NCBI RefSeq assembly: GCF_012275375.1
Contig: NZ_JAAZQJ010000001.1
Location: 682,001-746,000 of the forward strand
DNA: 64,000 bases
Direction: 5' to 3'
DNA from: Dyella sp. SG609
GTDB taxonomy: Bacteria > Pseudomonadota > Gammaproteobacteria > Xanthomonadales > Rhodanobacteraceae
The stretch's first letter is position 1. The number at the start of each line of letters is the position of its first letter. Positions 44,511 through 53,427 of this stretch are shown here, piece by piece. Made by a program: the position numbers and the translations under genes. A model generated the notes under the pieces. It did no database searches. It was not told the origin of the DNA and saw only the letters and a list, made by a program, of their open reading frames with translations.

Positions 44511-45162
44511 GCGGACTGGCACGCTTCCCGCGAAGCTGCGGCAGGGTGCCGCATAGGGTCGGTTTTGGCCGCATGTCCACCATCGCGGCGGGTGGGCGTT
44601 GCCCACCGTGAGGCGCGGCGTCCGTGTTTCCTGAGATTTCTGGGTGAATTCACCAGGAAACGCTGGAAATTTGGCGGCCAGTCTTTCAAGGGGCTTGCAT
44701 CCGCCCAGGCGGATAGACGTCTTTTCATGACGAATAGGACTGGACTGGAATTATTCCTATGACCAATGGTCTAGCCGTCCGCCATGGCACGCTTCTTTCT
44801 TACGTCATCCGCAAGACAGATAACCGATGCACACTGACGTTGACCGCTGGCGCGTGGCAAAATAAGCGTCCGGACGCGGTGGGTTTTACGCAGTAGATAC
44901 TTCTTAGGGCTCGATCTCTCGCCCAGCTCACGCCACCAATCGAGCGTGAAGCGCATCACACATTTCAAGACTTGCTTCTTTGTTACCGGTCCGACGACGT
45001 AACCCGCGGGCTTTTTTTGTTCGATCATTGCAGCTTGATGCCCTTGCCGCCGGAGAGCAGGACGCCGGGGAGGCGAGCGGCGCAGGGGTGGCGATCAACG
45101 ATTGAGCACAGGCGGCCGACGCAAACGGTCGGAGGACGATGGCGACGACGGGGAGGGAGGCT
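44511..45162. other. 652-base intergenic stretch with hairpins and palindromes
   Basis: No gene can be supported. Contents in order: hairpin TGCGGCA/TGCCGCA (44537-44553); perfect hairpin GGTGGGC/GCCCACC (44591-44607), a common short repeat; inverted repeat GTTTCCTG/CAGGAAAC (44626-44661) enclosing the palindrome GGTGAATTCACC (44643-44654); palindromes GGAATTATTCC (44747-44757) and GACCAATGGTC (44761-44771). The stretch is clearly less G+C-rich than its neighbours. The last two palindromes look like operator sites. GGGAGGGAGG ahead of 45163 is the ribosome binding site of the MASE1 gene. Confidence 0.5.
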
Positions 45163-46818
45163 ATGCAGGAGGAATCGATCCGGTTCGTATGGTGGCGCCA
45201 CCTGCTGGTGGCCGTCGGCTATGCCGCCGCGTACGTCTTGCTGCGCAGTGTTTCGGTATCCAACTGGAACCTGCCCGCCAGCCTGCGCCTTGCCGCGCTG
45301 CTGCTGGTGCCCATGCGTTACTGGCCCGCGCTGGTGCTCGGCGAGGCGATGCCGGTCGCTTACCAGGCCTGGCTCAGCCACGGCATGTTCGGCTGGGCCT
45401 GGGCGAGCTTCGCCGCCTTCCCGCCGATGGCGCTGTGCGCGCCTTTCATGGCCTGGTTCCGCCGCCGCACCATGGTCGTGCAGGCGGATGGGCGCGTCGA
45501 TATTCCCGCCGTGCTGACCGCGGCTCTGGCCTGCGCCGTGCTCACGGCCGCCGGCAACGTCGCCGCGCTGGCCTCGGTGCACATGCCCGCGGGGCAGCCG
45601 GCGCCGGCGATCACTGCGCGCATCGTGTTCGGTTACTTCCTGGGCAATTACCTCGGCGCGCTGACCCTGGCCCCGCTCGCGCTCGCCGTGCGCGGCTGGC
45701 TGGCCGGTACGCGTCCGGCTGTGGCCTGGGCATCGCTGCGCCGCAGCGGCCTGCTGCGCGACGGCGCGATGAGCCTGCTGCTGCCGCTCACGGCACTGGC
45801 CGGCATCGGCTACGCCAGCGAGAACGCGGATGCCATGCAGGTCTGCCGCATCGCGATGTTCGTGCCGGTGGCCTGGCTCACCCTGCGCCATGGCTGGCGC
45901 GGTGCAGCTTTCGGCGGCGCCGCGGCCAGCTGCGCGGTGGCGCTCACCTCCACCATCGTGCGCGATCCTTCGGTGATCCAGGCGCAGGCGATCATCGCCT
46001 TCGCCATCTCCACCTTGCTGATGCTCGGCACGCGCCTGGCGCAGACCGCCAGCGGCGAAGCCAGTGCGCAGCGCGAGCGCGTCGACCGCGAATACGGCCT
46101 GCTGCTCGCGCAGCAGGGCCTGTACCAGGAAGAGCTGCGCATGAAGCATGCGGCCGAGGCGCTGGAGCAGGTGCGCCAGTCCATGCGCGATATGCAGAAC
46201 CGCCTGCTCGACCATCTGCGCGACCGCATCCCAGCCAACGAAGAGCGTGCCTATACGCGGCAGGCCGCCTTGGCCCAGCACGAGATGCATCGCCTCACCA
46301 ATGCGCTGTATCCGCGCGTGTGGCGCGAGCAGGGCGAGACCTCGACGGTGCAGCTGCGCGACGGACCGGTGGCGATGGCCGCGGCCGCGATCGGCGCTAC
46401 CTACGAATGCGAATTGGTGGGCCAGGATCTCGAGCATCTGGCCTCCGACGTGCACATGACGCTGTACCGCCTGGCCGGCGAATCGCTGGTGTACGCGCTG
46501 AGCCGCCAGGCCACGCGCCATGTGGACCTGGTGATCCGCGGCGGCCACAGCCAGGGCATGCGCTGGGTGGTGATGCGCATGGATTGCCATCGCGCGTCGG
46601 CCACCGATGGCGGGATGCGCCTGGCGCAGGATCAGTGGAAGAAGGCGATGTCGCTGCTGGGCACCAGCGGGCAGGGGATCGAGACGATCCGCGAGCGTGC
46701 GCAGATTTATGGTGGCGATGCGCATGTGCGGGAGAATCCGCTGGGGTTGCGGGTGACGGTGTTGTTGCATGATGCCTTGCGGGGGCGGGTGGATGGGGCG
46801 CGGGTGTCCGCACCCTGA
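45163..46818 (+). CDS. MASE1-domain membrane sensor with degenerate kinase end
   Basis: 551 residues from the ATG following GGGAGGGAGG; an ATG 8 codons upstream is less well placed. About the first 300 residues carry eight hydrophobic segments with the MASE1 pattern (GYFLGNYLGALTLAPLALAV). A coiled coil (about 300-350) leads to an HPK7/NarX-like ATPase domain with GQGIETIRERAQIYGG as G-box. The dimerisation helix lacks the usual LHD histidine (QHEMHRLTNALYPRVW) and the N-box Asn is missing (ESLVYALSR). It may be a signalling pseudokinase. No partner regulator is adjacent. Confidence 0.7.
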   Translation: MQEESIRFVWWRHLLVAVGYAAAYVLLRSVSVSNWNLPASLRLAALLLVPMRYWPALVLGEAMPVAYQAWLSHGMFGWAWASFAAFPPMALCAPFMAWFRRRTMVVQADGRVDIPAVLTAALACAVLTAAGNVAALASVHMPAGQPAPAITARIVFGYFLGNYLGALTLAPLALAVRGWLAGTRPAVAWASLRRSGLLRDGAMSLLLPLTALAGIGYASENADAMQVCRIAMFVPVAWLTLRHGWRGAAFGGAAASCAVALTSTIVRDPSVIQAQAIIAFAISTLLMLGTRLAQTASGEASAQRERVDREYGLLLAQQGLYQEELRMKHAAEALEQVRQSMRDMQNRLLDHLRDRIPANEERAYTRQAALAQHEMHRLTNALYPRVWREQGETSTVQLRDGPVAMAAAAIGATYECELVGQDLEHLASDVHMTLYRLAGESLVYALSRQATRHVDLVIRGGHSQGMRWVVMRMDCHRASATDGGMRLAQDQWKKAMSLLGTSGQGIETIRERAQIYGGDAHVRENPLGLRVTVLLHDALRGRVDGARVSAP

Positions 46819-46925
46819 GGGTTGGGGCCTGCGGCGGCTTTTTTTTCGCCTTGCGAGTGCTGAGTATGTGTCTCTCTCCTCTTCGTGGAGAGGGGCGGGG
46901 GGCTGAGTTCACCGCACCCTCCAAT

Positions 46926-47290
46926 CCTCGTCATTCCGGCGTAGGCCGGACGAGCGCGTAGCGCGAAGAACGCCCGCAGGGCGGCCCCGAAGGGGTGAGC
47001 GAAGCGAATCATCCAGTGACGGTATCGCGCGGTTGTCGCGTTGACGTTGGTGAGTCTCGCCTACGGCGAGTGTTTCGTGCCGCTGCCGCGGCCCGACTTA
47101 CTTTCTCTTGCGTGCCCAAGAGAAAGTAAGCAAAGAGAAGGGCACCCTGCTTGGCGCCCTCAGCAGCTGCGCTGCTGAGGGTCCGTGAGGGCTGGCCGGG
47201 CTTTTTGACAGGGCATCCATGCCCTGATCAAAAAGGCGAGGACGTCCTGTCCTCGCCCCCTGCGGGGCCTTTTCGTCCAGCCCTCACCGC
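46926..47290. repeat. composite multi-hairpin repeat
   Basis: A chain of perfect or nearly perfect hairpins: TTACTTTCTCTTG/CAAGAGAAAGTAA (47098-47129, 13-bp arms), CCCTCAGCAGC/GCTGCTGAGGG (47157-47181), CTTTTTGA and CAGGGCAT with their complements (47201-47235), and GGCGAGGAC/GTCCTCGCC (47235-47257). I recall sequences with the same ACTTTCTCTTG...CAAGAGAAAGTAAG core in many xanthomonad genomes, where they are often miscalled as short proteins. Confidence 0.75.
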
Positions 47291-47414
47291 CGGCGCCAAG
47301 GGACCCGGTAGATCAAGATCAAGATCAAGATCAACTGCGAAAGCGCACTGAGCATCGGGCTTCGCCCTCGCTCATGTTGTGTGCGTTGTTGTCTTTGCAT
47401 TCCCACATAAAAAC

Positions 47415-47444
47415 ATGGGCGCGGGTGTTTTCACCCGCGCCCAT
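47415..47444 (-). terminator. intrinsic terminator of the exported DUF4124-like gene
   Basis: A 13-bp perfect stem, ATGGGCGCGGGTG on one side and its complement on the other, with a TTTT loop. Read on the minus strand it is followed by GTTTTTATG. Confidence 0.85.
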
Positions 47445-47467
47445 AACGTTGCTTCAAAACAATTAGC

Positions 47468-47926
47468 TCAGTTCACGCGCGAACTGCACTCCACCGGATC
47501 GCTGCAAGTCGAATCCACCGCCTGCATCGTCATCACGCTGTTCGCCTGCGGGGTCACCTGCACCTTGACGTCGTTGTCCTGGTAGACGATCTCGCCCTGC
47601 GTGTTCGCGGGAGCGGGCTGCGGGTCTTGGGGTGTGGCGACGCGGGAGGCGTCGGTGCCGATGGGCAGGACCAGGAAGCTGCCGCCCTGGGCGGCGAAGG
47701 CGGCGCGCACATTGCCGTTGAGGTCGTTGATCTGTACGTAGCGAATGCCGTTGCGTTCGAATACATAGACGTGCCAGCGCGGACTCGAACTCACGTCTTG
47801 TGCATTCGGCCAGGATTGGCCCAGGCCATTCTGATTGGCTGCGATGGCAGGTGCGCTGACCGCCATTCCCGCCAGCAGCGCGATAGCTGCGAGCGCCTTG
47901 AAACCGAAAGTCGGCAGATGCCGCAT
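47468..47926 (-). CDS. exported hypothetical protein
   Basis: 152 residues from the ATG preceded by GGAGGGG. Signal peptide about 1-30 (SAPAIAA). The mature part contains WHVYVFERNGIRYVQINDLNGNVRAAFAAQGGSF in two adjoining pieces, a short beta-rich unit seen in small exported proteins of Xanthomonadales, followed by a Pro/Gln-rich section and a C-terminus with two cysteines (STCSDPVECSS). The function is unknown. It is a single-gene unit with its own terminator. Confidence 0.65.
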   Translation of the reverse strand: MRHLPTFGFKALAAIALLAGMAVSAPAIAANQNGLGQSWPNAQDVSSSPRWHVYVFERNGIRYVQINDLNGNVRAAFAAQGGSFLVLPIGTDASRVATPQDPQPAPANTQGEIVYQDNDVKVQVTPQANSVMTMQAVDSTCSDPVECSSRVN

Positions 47927-48325
47927 ATGCGTCCCCTCCATTTGCAAACTGTGAATTTTAGAAAGATGCCGTAATAAAGCATCTGATTTCAACCAGCACC
48001 ACGGCGTGGCACTGTGCTGTGGTTTGCGCTTCCGGGCGGGAAGCTACAAGTGGCAAAATGTGAACTGCGTCAAAAGATTGATCAAAACTTCGCCAAGTTC
48101 ACGTGAATCCGAGGGCCTGTCGCTATTGAGCTTTGTGAAAAGCGGGAATTAATACTTGGTTCGTTTCGTAACGATTATTCCCATTTCACCTCATAATCAT
48201 CGATATTTCACCCAGGGAAAATGTACCCCGAAATCCACTCGAATATCCCAGCAATCAAGGCGGCGCGAGAACACGCCCCGCCATTAGAGATAAACGCATT
48301 AATCCCCATTCCCCCTTCCTGAAAA
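47927..48325. other. A+T-richer intergenic stretch
   Basis: 399 bases with no gene. It is much richer in A and T than its surroundings. A 7-bp inverted repeat GTGAACT (48060-48066) / AGTTCAC (48096-48102) is the only clear structure. It should contain the promoter of the minus-strand gene at 47926. It also separates that gene from the end of the DUF72 gene. Confidence 0.45.
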
Positions 48326-49198
48326 TCAGCGCTTCATCCGCTTGGCCAAGGCCATCGCATCGAATGGCGCACGCACTTTCTGGTCATTGTCGAAATACAC
48401 ATACACATCGCGCGCGGCGCGCTTCGGCGGTTTGCTGTCGGGCGATGCAAGCCTTGCATCGCGCGGCTGCGCGCCACGCATCCATGCCTGCAGCCGCGCG
48501 CTCCATGCGCGCAGCGCCGCGGGCGAATAACCGCTGGCGTAAAGCTTCTTGTCGCCATGCAGGCGCAGATACATGAAGCCGGCGGTGACGTCTTCCAGCA
48601 GGGGCCAGCGCTTCGCCGTATCGGCTACCACCAGCGCCACGCCATGCCGGCGCAATTGCGCGATAAAGGCCGGGTCGCGGAAGCTCTCGTGCCTGACTTC
48701 CATCGCATGGCGCAGGCGCCGCCGCCGATCCGTCTCCCAGGCGGTTTTCGATGCCGGCAGATCCGCATGGCGCCGCGCCAAGGCGGCGGCGCTTTCGGTG
48801 TCCTTCGGCAATTGCGCGAGAAACGCTTCCAGCACGCCCTCGTCATAACGCAGGCTCGGCGGCAGCTGCCACAGGATCGGTCCCAGCTTCTCGCGCAGGC
48901 ATAGCACCCCGGAGGCGAAGAAATTCGCCAGGCCCTGTTCGGCGTTGCGCAGGCGCCGCATATGCGTCACATAGCGCGGCGCCTTCACCGCGAAGACGAA
49001 GCCACGCGGCGTGTCGTCACGCCAGCGCGCATAGCTGGACGGACGCTGCAGGCTGTAGAACGAGCCATTGATCTCGATACTGGCGAGCTGGCGCGAAGCA
49101 TAGGCAAGCTCCTCGCGCTGCGGCAGGTCGTCCGGATAGAACACGCCACGCCATGGCGCATAGCGCCAGCCCGAGATGCCGATGCGCGCCTTGGCCAT
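48326..49198 (-). CDS. DUF72 (YecE-like) protein
   Basis: 290 residues of the YecE/DUF72 TIM-barrel family: IGISGWRYAPWRGVFYP at the N-terminus, EINGSFYSLQRPSSYARW, FVFAVKAPRYVTHM, and a C-terminal YVYFDNDQK. The biochemical role is unknown; the family has been linked to DNA or stress response only by context. It is last in a minus-strand row with a 53-residue protein and the pyruvate-oxidase-like gene (12 bases after the small gene). Confidence 0.9.
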   Translation of the reverse strand: MAKARIGISGWRYAPWRGVFYPDDLPQREELAYASRQLASIEINGSFYSLQRPSSYARWRDDTPRGFVFAVKAPRYVTHMRRLRNAEQGLANFFASGVLCLREKLGPILWQLPPSLRYDEGVLEAFLAQLPKDTESAAALARRHADLPASKTAWETDRRRRLRHAMEVRHESFRDPAFIAQLRRHGVALVVADTAKRWPLLEDVTAGFMYLRLHGDKKLYASGYSPAALRAWSARLQAWMRGAQPRDARLASPDSKPPKRAARDVYVYFDNDQKVRAPFDAMALAKRMKR

Positions 49199-49210
49199 GC
49201 GCGGGCCTCG

Positions 49211-49372
49211 CTAGCGCACGCCGGTGTCGCGCTTGGCCGCCTTGTCGGTGGCCTTCTCGCCTTCGCGGATCTTGCGGTCGCGGTCCTTCTGGCCTTTACG
49301 GTCCTGGCGGGCCACGGCGTTGACGTTGCGGTCGCCGCTGCCGTGCGGGCGGTTGGCGGGTGGTTTGGGCAT
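49211..49372 (-). CDS. small basic hydrophilic protein
   Basis: 53 residues, MPKPPANRPHGSGDRNVNAV... to ...KRDTGVR, easily missed because of its size. Very rich in Lys, Arg, Asp and Gly with almost no hydrophobic residues, so probably disordered. It fits exactly between the pyruvate-oxidase-like gene (15 bases) and DUF72 (12 bases) on the same strand, which supports a real operon member. A weak GAGGT lies before the ATG. I do not recognise a family. Confidence 0.55.
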   Translation of the reverse strand: MPKPPANRPHGSGDRNVNAVARQDRKGQKDRDRKIREGEKATDKAAKRDTGVR

Positions 49373-49387
49373 GTGAGGTACCTCGCT

Positions 49388-51172
49388 TCAATCTTCGGCG
49401 CCGAACAGGCCGGCCAGCACCTGGCGCGCCGTCTGGCGCACCACGCCGGCGCGGTCGGTATCGCCGCCGGCCAGGGCGCTCAGGTAGTGGCGGGCCTGCT
49501 CCCAGTTCACGTGCGGCGGCAGCGGCGGCACGTCCGGATCGGTCTCGGCCTGGATCACCACCGGGCCGTCCGCCGCGAAGGCGGCACGCCACGCCTCGGC
49601 GATCTGCTCGGGGCGATCCACGCACAGGCCGCGAAATCCCAGCAGCTCGCCGTAGCGCGCATAAGGGAACGGTTCGACGTCCTGCGCCGCGTCGAATTTC
49701 GGATCGCCGGCCAGCGCGCGCTGTTCCCAGGTCACCTGGTTCAGATCGCGGTTGGACACCACCAGCACCACGAAACGCGGATCGCTCCAGCGCTTGCAGT
49801 ACTGCTTGACGGTGACCAGTTCGGCATTGCCGTTCATCTGCATCGCGCCGTCGCCGACGATGGCCAGCACCGGCCGGTCCGGCCAGGCCATCTTCGCGGC
49901 GATCGCATAAGGCACGCCGCCGCCCATGGTGGCCAGGCCGCCGGAGAGGGAGGCGAGCATGCCATCGCGCAGCTTCACGTCGCGCGCGAACCAGCCGGTG
50001 TGCGAACCGCAGTCGCCGCAGACGATGACGTTGTCGGGCAAGTGCGCGGACAACTCCCAGAACACGCGTTGCGGGTTGATCGGCGTAGCCGGCGCCATGG
50101 CGCGGTCTTCCAGCAGGCGCCACCATTTGCGCACGTTCAATTCGATGCGCTCGCGCCAGTCCGGATTGCGCTTCTCGCGCAGCAATGGCAGCAGGCGGCG
50201 GATCGTCGCGGCCGCATCGCCTACCAGGTTCACTTCCGCCGGGTAGCGCAGCGACATGTTGCGCGGTGCGATATCGATCTGTACCGCGCGCGCTTGGCCG
50301 TCCGGCGGCAGGAATTCCGAATACGGGAACGTGGTGCCGATCATCAGCAGCGTGTCGCAACCGTTCATCAGCGCCCAGCTCGGCTTGCTGCCGAGCAGGC
50401 CGATGGGGCCGGTCACGTAAGGCAGATCGTCCGGCAACACGGTCTTGCCCAGCAATGCCTTGGCCACGCCGGCATCGAGCCGTTCGGCCAGTTCGCGCAC
50501 TTCCGCCGACGCGTCAAGCGCGCCCGCGCCGACCAGGATGGCGACGCGCTGGCCCGCATTGATCACCGAGGCGGCGCGCTCCATTTCCATGGCCGTCGGT
50601 TGCGGATGGGGCAGGGCAAGGCCGACGCCGGAATACACGTTGCCATGCTTGCGCGGCGGACTGGGCACGGCAGGCAGCAGTTGCAGATCGTGCGGCACCA
50701 CCACCACCGCAACGGCGCGTTCGGCCTGCGCGATGCGGATCGCGCGGTCCAGCACGTGGCGCACCTGCGCTGGCGTGGTGACGGTTTCCACGTAGTTGGC
50801 GACATCCTTGAACAGCGATTGCAGATCCACTTCCTGCTGGTAGTCGCTGCCCAGCGCCGAGCGTGCCTGCTGGCCGACGATGGCCAGCACCGGCATATGG
50901 TCCAGCCGCGCGTCGTAAAGGCCATTGAGCAGATGGATGGCGCCCGGCCCTGACGTGGCCAGGCATACGCCGATCTGTCCGGTGAACTTCGCGTGCCCGC
51001 AGGCCATGAACGCTGCCATTTCCTCATGGCGCACACGCACGTAGTCGAAGCGGTCCGCGGCGCGGCCCATCGCGCCCATCAAGCCGTTGATGCCGTCGCC
51101 CGGATAACCGAACACGCGCTTGATGCCCCAGTCGCTGAGGCGTTCGAGAATGAAATCGCCGACGGTATGCAT
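49388..51172 (-). CDS. thiamine-pyrophosphate-dependent pyruvate oxidase/decarboxylase-like enzyme
   Basis: 594 residues from ATG 51172 (MHTVGDFILERLSDWGIKRVFGYPGDG). An in-frame TTG 10 codons upstream is possible. Three domains as in PoxB and acetolactate synthase: PYR domain with RHEEMAAFMACGHAKFTG (catalytic Glu), central domain, and PP domain with the TPP motif GDGAMQMNGNAEL. GYPGDGINGLM and GCDTLLMIGTTFPYSEFLP resemble the YdaP/pyruvate-oxidase branch of Gram-positive stress regulons more than biosynthetic IlvB. The substrate is uncertain. It heads the operon with the 53-residue protein and DUF72. Confidence 0.82.
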   Translation of the reverse strand: MHTVGDFILERLSDWGIKRVFGYPGDGINGLMGAMGRAADRFDYVRVRHEEMAAFMACGHAKFTGQIGVCLATSGPGAIHLLNGLYDARLDHMPVLAIVGQQARSALGSDYQQEVDLQSLFKDVANYVETVTTPAQVRHVLDRAIRIAQAERAVAVVVVPHDLQLLPAVPSPPRKHGNVYSGVGLALPHPQPTAMEMERAASVINAGQRVAILVGAGALDASAEVRELAERLDAGVAKALLGKTVLPDDLPYVTGPIGLLGSKPSWALMNGCDTLLMIGTTFPYSEFLPPDGQARAVQIDIAPRNMSLRYPAEVNLVGDAAATIRRLLPLLREKRNPDWRERIELNVRKWWRLLEDRAMAPATPINPQRVFWELSAHLPDNVIVCGDCGSHTGWFARDVKLRDGMLASLSGGLATMGGGVPYAIAAKMAWPDRPVLAIVGDGAMQMNGNAELVTVKQYCKRWSDPRFVVLVVSNRDLNQVTWEQRALAGDPKFDAAQDVEPFPYARYGELLGFRGLCVDRPEQIAEAWRAAFAADGPVVIQAETDPDVPPLPPHVNWEQARHYLSALAGGDTDRAGVVRQTARQVLAGLFGAED

Positions 51173-51381
51173 GCTGCCGCAGTGTGGGCACGCACGGTTC
51201 AAGTCCGCGGCACGCGCCCGTGAACGGGCTGTTGCACGCGAAGCATGCGCTGGCGAGCAGCCGCATTCATCGCACGTTCTTTGCCATACGCAATGTCGTC
51301 GCGCTCTTCACGGTCGGCCAACATGATGTCGACTTCGTTCTGACTAGATTTCCAGCGCACCTCGACATCAGGAGTCCACGC

Positions 51382-52224
51382 ATGAACGAACGGAACCGGC
51401 GCTCGAACGTCCGCGTCGCAGCCAAGCTCTCGGCCGCCGTGCTGCTCGCCTGCGGCAGCGGCGCCGTCGCCGCGCAGCAATCGCCCGCGCTGGATAACGT
51501 CAGCGTGTGGCTGGGCGGCTTCTATGCCAACACGGATACGAGAATCAGCGCGAATGACCGCAATAACCTGGTCCGCGGCCATATCAATCTGGAAGACGAC
51601 CTCGGTTTTCCCGATCACAAGCTCAGCCCGCGGGCACGCGTCGACGTGCTGCTCGGCGAACACCAGGGCTTCTCGTTCGATTACTACACGATCAATCGCG
51701 AGGAAACGCGCTATATCGCCCGCGCCATCGATTATCGCGGCGTGACGTATGGCGCTTCGGCCAAGGTCAGCGGCAAATTGAATTTCGATTTCGGCAGCGC
51801 CGCATATCACTGGTGGTTCGGCAGCGGCAATGGCGTATTCGGCCTCGGTGTCGGCGCCGCGTACTACGGCGTCAGTACGCGGCTGAGCGGCGAGGCAACC
51901 GTGCTTGGGCAGACGGCGCAGGCCACCGCCAAGAGCGACGACAACGCCTGGGCGCCGATGCTGCAGCTGGGCTGGCGCTATGCGATCAACGACCAGTTCC
52001 GCGTGTATGTGGATGCCTCGGGCGTGAAGAAGAACGGCGGCAAGCTGGGCGGCCATATCTACAACGGGGCGGTCGGGCTGGAATGGTTTCCCTGGAAGAA
52101 CGTCGGCGTGGGCGCGGAGTACGGCTACACCAAGATCAAGATCAAGCAGCGCCACAATGCGTATGACGACCAGCTGGATATGAAGGTCAATGGGCCTTCG
52201 CTGTTCGTGCGGCTGCGTTTCTGA
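51382..52224 (+). CDS. outer membrane beta-barrel protein
   Basis: 280 residues from the ATG after CAGGAG. Signal peptide about 1-31 (GAVAAQ). The mature protein is built of alternating-hydrophobicity strands and ends in aromatic Phe (LFVRLRF), as expected for insertion by the Bam complex. Strands such as YHWWFGSGNGVFGLGVGAAYYGV and AVGLEWFPWKNVGVGAEYGYT suggest an 8-10-stranded barrel. Function unknown. Palindromic repeat copy 4 lies 16 bases after the stop. Confidence 0.82.
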   Translation: MNERNRRSNVRVAAKLSAAVLLACGSGAVAAQQSPALDNVSVWLGGFYANTDTRISANDRNNLVRGHINLEDDLGFPDHKLSPRARVDVLLGEHQGFSFDYYTINREETRYIARAIDYRGVTYGASAKVSGKLNFDFGSAAYHWWFGSGNGVFGLGVGAAYYGVSTRLSGEATVLGQTAQATAKSDDNAWAPMLQLGWRYAINDQFRVYVDASGVKKNGGKLGGHIYNGAVGLEWFPWKNVGVGAEYGYTKIKIKQRHNAYDDQLDMKVNGPSLFVRLRF

Positions 52225-52240
52225 AACGCTACCCTCGTGT

Positions 52241-52327
52241 GTAGGTTGGGGTGAGCCAAAGGCGAACCCCAACAATGCGACCACGATGCAATGCGTTGGG
52301 GTTCGCCTTTGGCTCACCCCAACCTAC
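52241..52327. repeat. palindromic intergenic element, copy 4 of 5
   Basis: 87 bp, GTAGGTTGGGGTGAGCC to GGCTCACCCCAACCTAC, with AAAGGCGAACCCCAAC and GTTGGGGTTCGCCTTT inside. Arms are perfect complements over at least 32 bp. It sits between the convergent outer-membrane-protein and ku genes. Confidence 0.95.
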
Positions 52328-52348
52328 GCCGTGCGGCGTGGCGTTCTT

Positions 52349-53254
52349 TCAGCGTCGCCGGTGGCCGGCCCGCTTTGCCGCCTTCTTCGCCGGGGCTTTC
52401 TGCTTCGACCTCGCCGCCGCCTTCTTGGCTGGCGCCTTCTTTGCCGCCGGCGTCCGCTTGTTATCCGACAAGCTCTTCTGCAGCAGCGACATGAAGTCCA
52501 CCACATTGGTCGCCGTTTCCTCGGCCGGCTCTTCCTCCCGTTCCACCGGCGTGACCACGCCCTTGGACTTCATCCGCTTCTCGATGGTCTTCTTCAGCCG
52601 GTCGCGGTATTCGTCCTTGTAATCGTCGGCCTTCCACTTCGTACTCATCGCCTCGATCAGCTGCTCGGCCATGTCCATCTCGCGCGCAGAGATGCGGTAA
52701 TGCGAGGGTGCCTGGTCCGGAATGCTGTACTCGCTGGCGTCGACGATCTCCTGCGGATAGCGCAGCAGCATCAGGTACAGCGCCTTGTCGCGCGGCACCA
52801 CCTCGCACAGGTATTCGCGCGAGCGGATCACCACCCGCGCGATGCCCACCCGGCCGGTGCGCGCCAGGATCTCGCGCAGCAGTACATAGCCTTTCTCGGC
52901 TTTTTTCGCCGGCACCAGCACGTAGGGCTTCTCGACATACTCCGGCCCCACGGCATCGGCCTCGACGAACGCCTCGATTTCCACCATCTCCTTGCTTTCC
53001 GAGCGGGCGGCCTGCACGTCCTCCGGCTCCAGCACCACATAGCTGCCTTTCTTGTATTCGAAGGCGCGCACGATGTCTTTCCACGGCACTTCCTCGCCGG
53101 TCTCGGTATTGACGCGCTCATAGCGGATCGGCGCGTTGTTGCGTCCGTCCAGCATGCGGAAATGCAGGTCTACGTTGCGCTCCGCGGGCATCAGCGACAT
53201 CGGGATATTCAACAGGCCGAACGAAAGCGAGCCGTTCCAGATCGGACGAGGCAT
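52349..53254 (-). CDS. ku: non-homologous end joining protein Ku
   Basis: Homodimeric ring that binds double-strand DNA ends and recruits LigD. 301 residues from MPRPIWNGSLSFGLLNIPMSL; longer starts only add intergenic translation. Core signatures include YKKGSYVVLE, RVVIRSREYLCEVVPRDKALYLMLLRYP and the helical region around MAEQLIEAMSTKW. The C-terminal tail is Lys/Ala-rich (KKAPAKKAAARSKQKAPAKKA), which in other Ku proteins extends DNA contact and threading. Divergent from ligD across 173 bases. Confidence 0.96.
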   Translation of the reverse strand: MPRPIWNGSLSFGLLNIPMSLMPAERNVDLHFRMLDGRNNAPIRYERVNTETGEEVPWKDIVRAFEYKKGSYVVLEPEDVQAARSESKEMVEIEAFVEADAVGPEYVEKPYVLVPAKKAEKGYVLLREILARTGRVGIARVVIRSREYLCEVVPRDKALYLMLLRYPQEIVDASEYSIPDQAPSHYRISAREMDMAEQLIEAMSTKWKADDYKDEYRDRLKKTIEKRMKSKGVVTPVEREEEPAEETATNVVDFMSLLQKSLSDNKRTPAAKKAPAKKAAARSKQKAPAKKAAKRAGHRRR

Positions 53255-53427
53255 GGCGGGGCCACCCGGATAGCGGAAGGGGGATCGCAGCAAAGCGTGG
53301 CACGGGTAAAGCGGGCGTGACCGCTGCGTGTCCGCTGTACCGATGTCGGCTATCAACCTTATGGTCACAGCCGCAGCACTAGGCTGGCCCCACTGCCGGC
53401 GCGGCGCCGGCGCCGGCCGGTCCCGCC

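Larger units (their letters stand above)
46819..47467. other. intergenic stretch made of repeats
   Basis: 649 bases with no supportable gene. The first part (46926-47010) is the CGTCATTCCGG...CCGGACGAG type element; the rest is the composite hairpin repeat described separately, a GATCAA tandem repeat (47311-47334, four units), and the terminator of the downstream minus-strand gene. Confidence 0.6.

Noticed and set aside
44771-45028. 85-codon minus-strand frame in the cysA-MASE1 gap
   Set aside because: Codon usage is unlike the rest of the window, no ribosome binding site precedes the start and no family pattern is visible. It could be a decayed remnant, but I cannot support it.
47151-47351. 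Short frame over the composite hairpin repeat
   Set aside because: The sequence is a chain of inverted repeats found in intergenic regions; translated products of such repeats are a frequent artefact.
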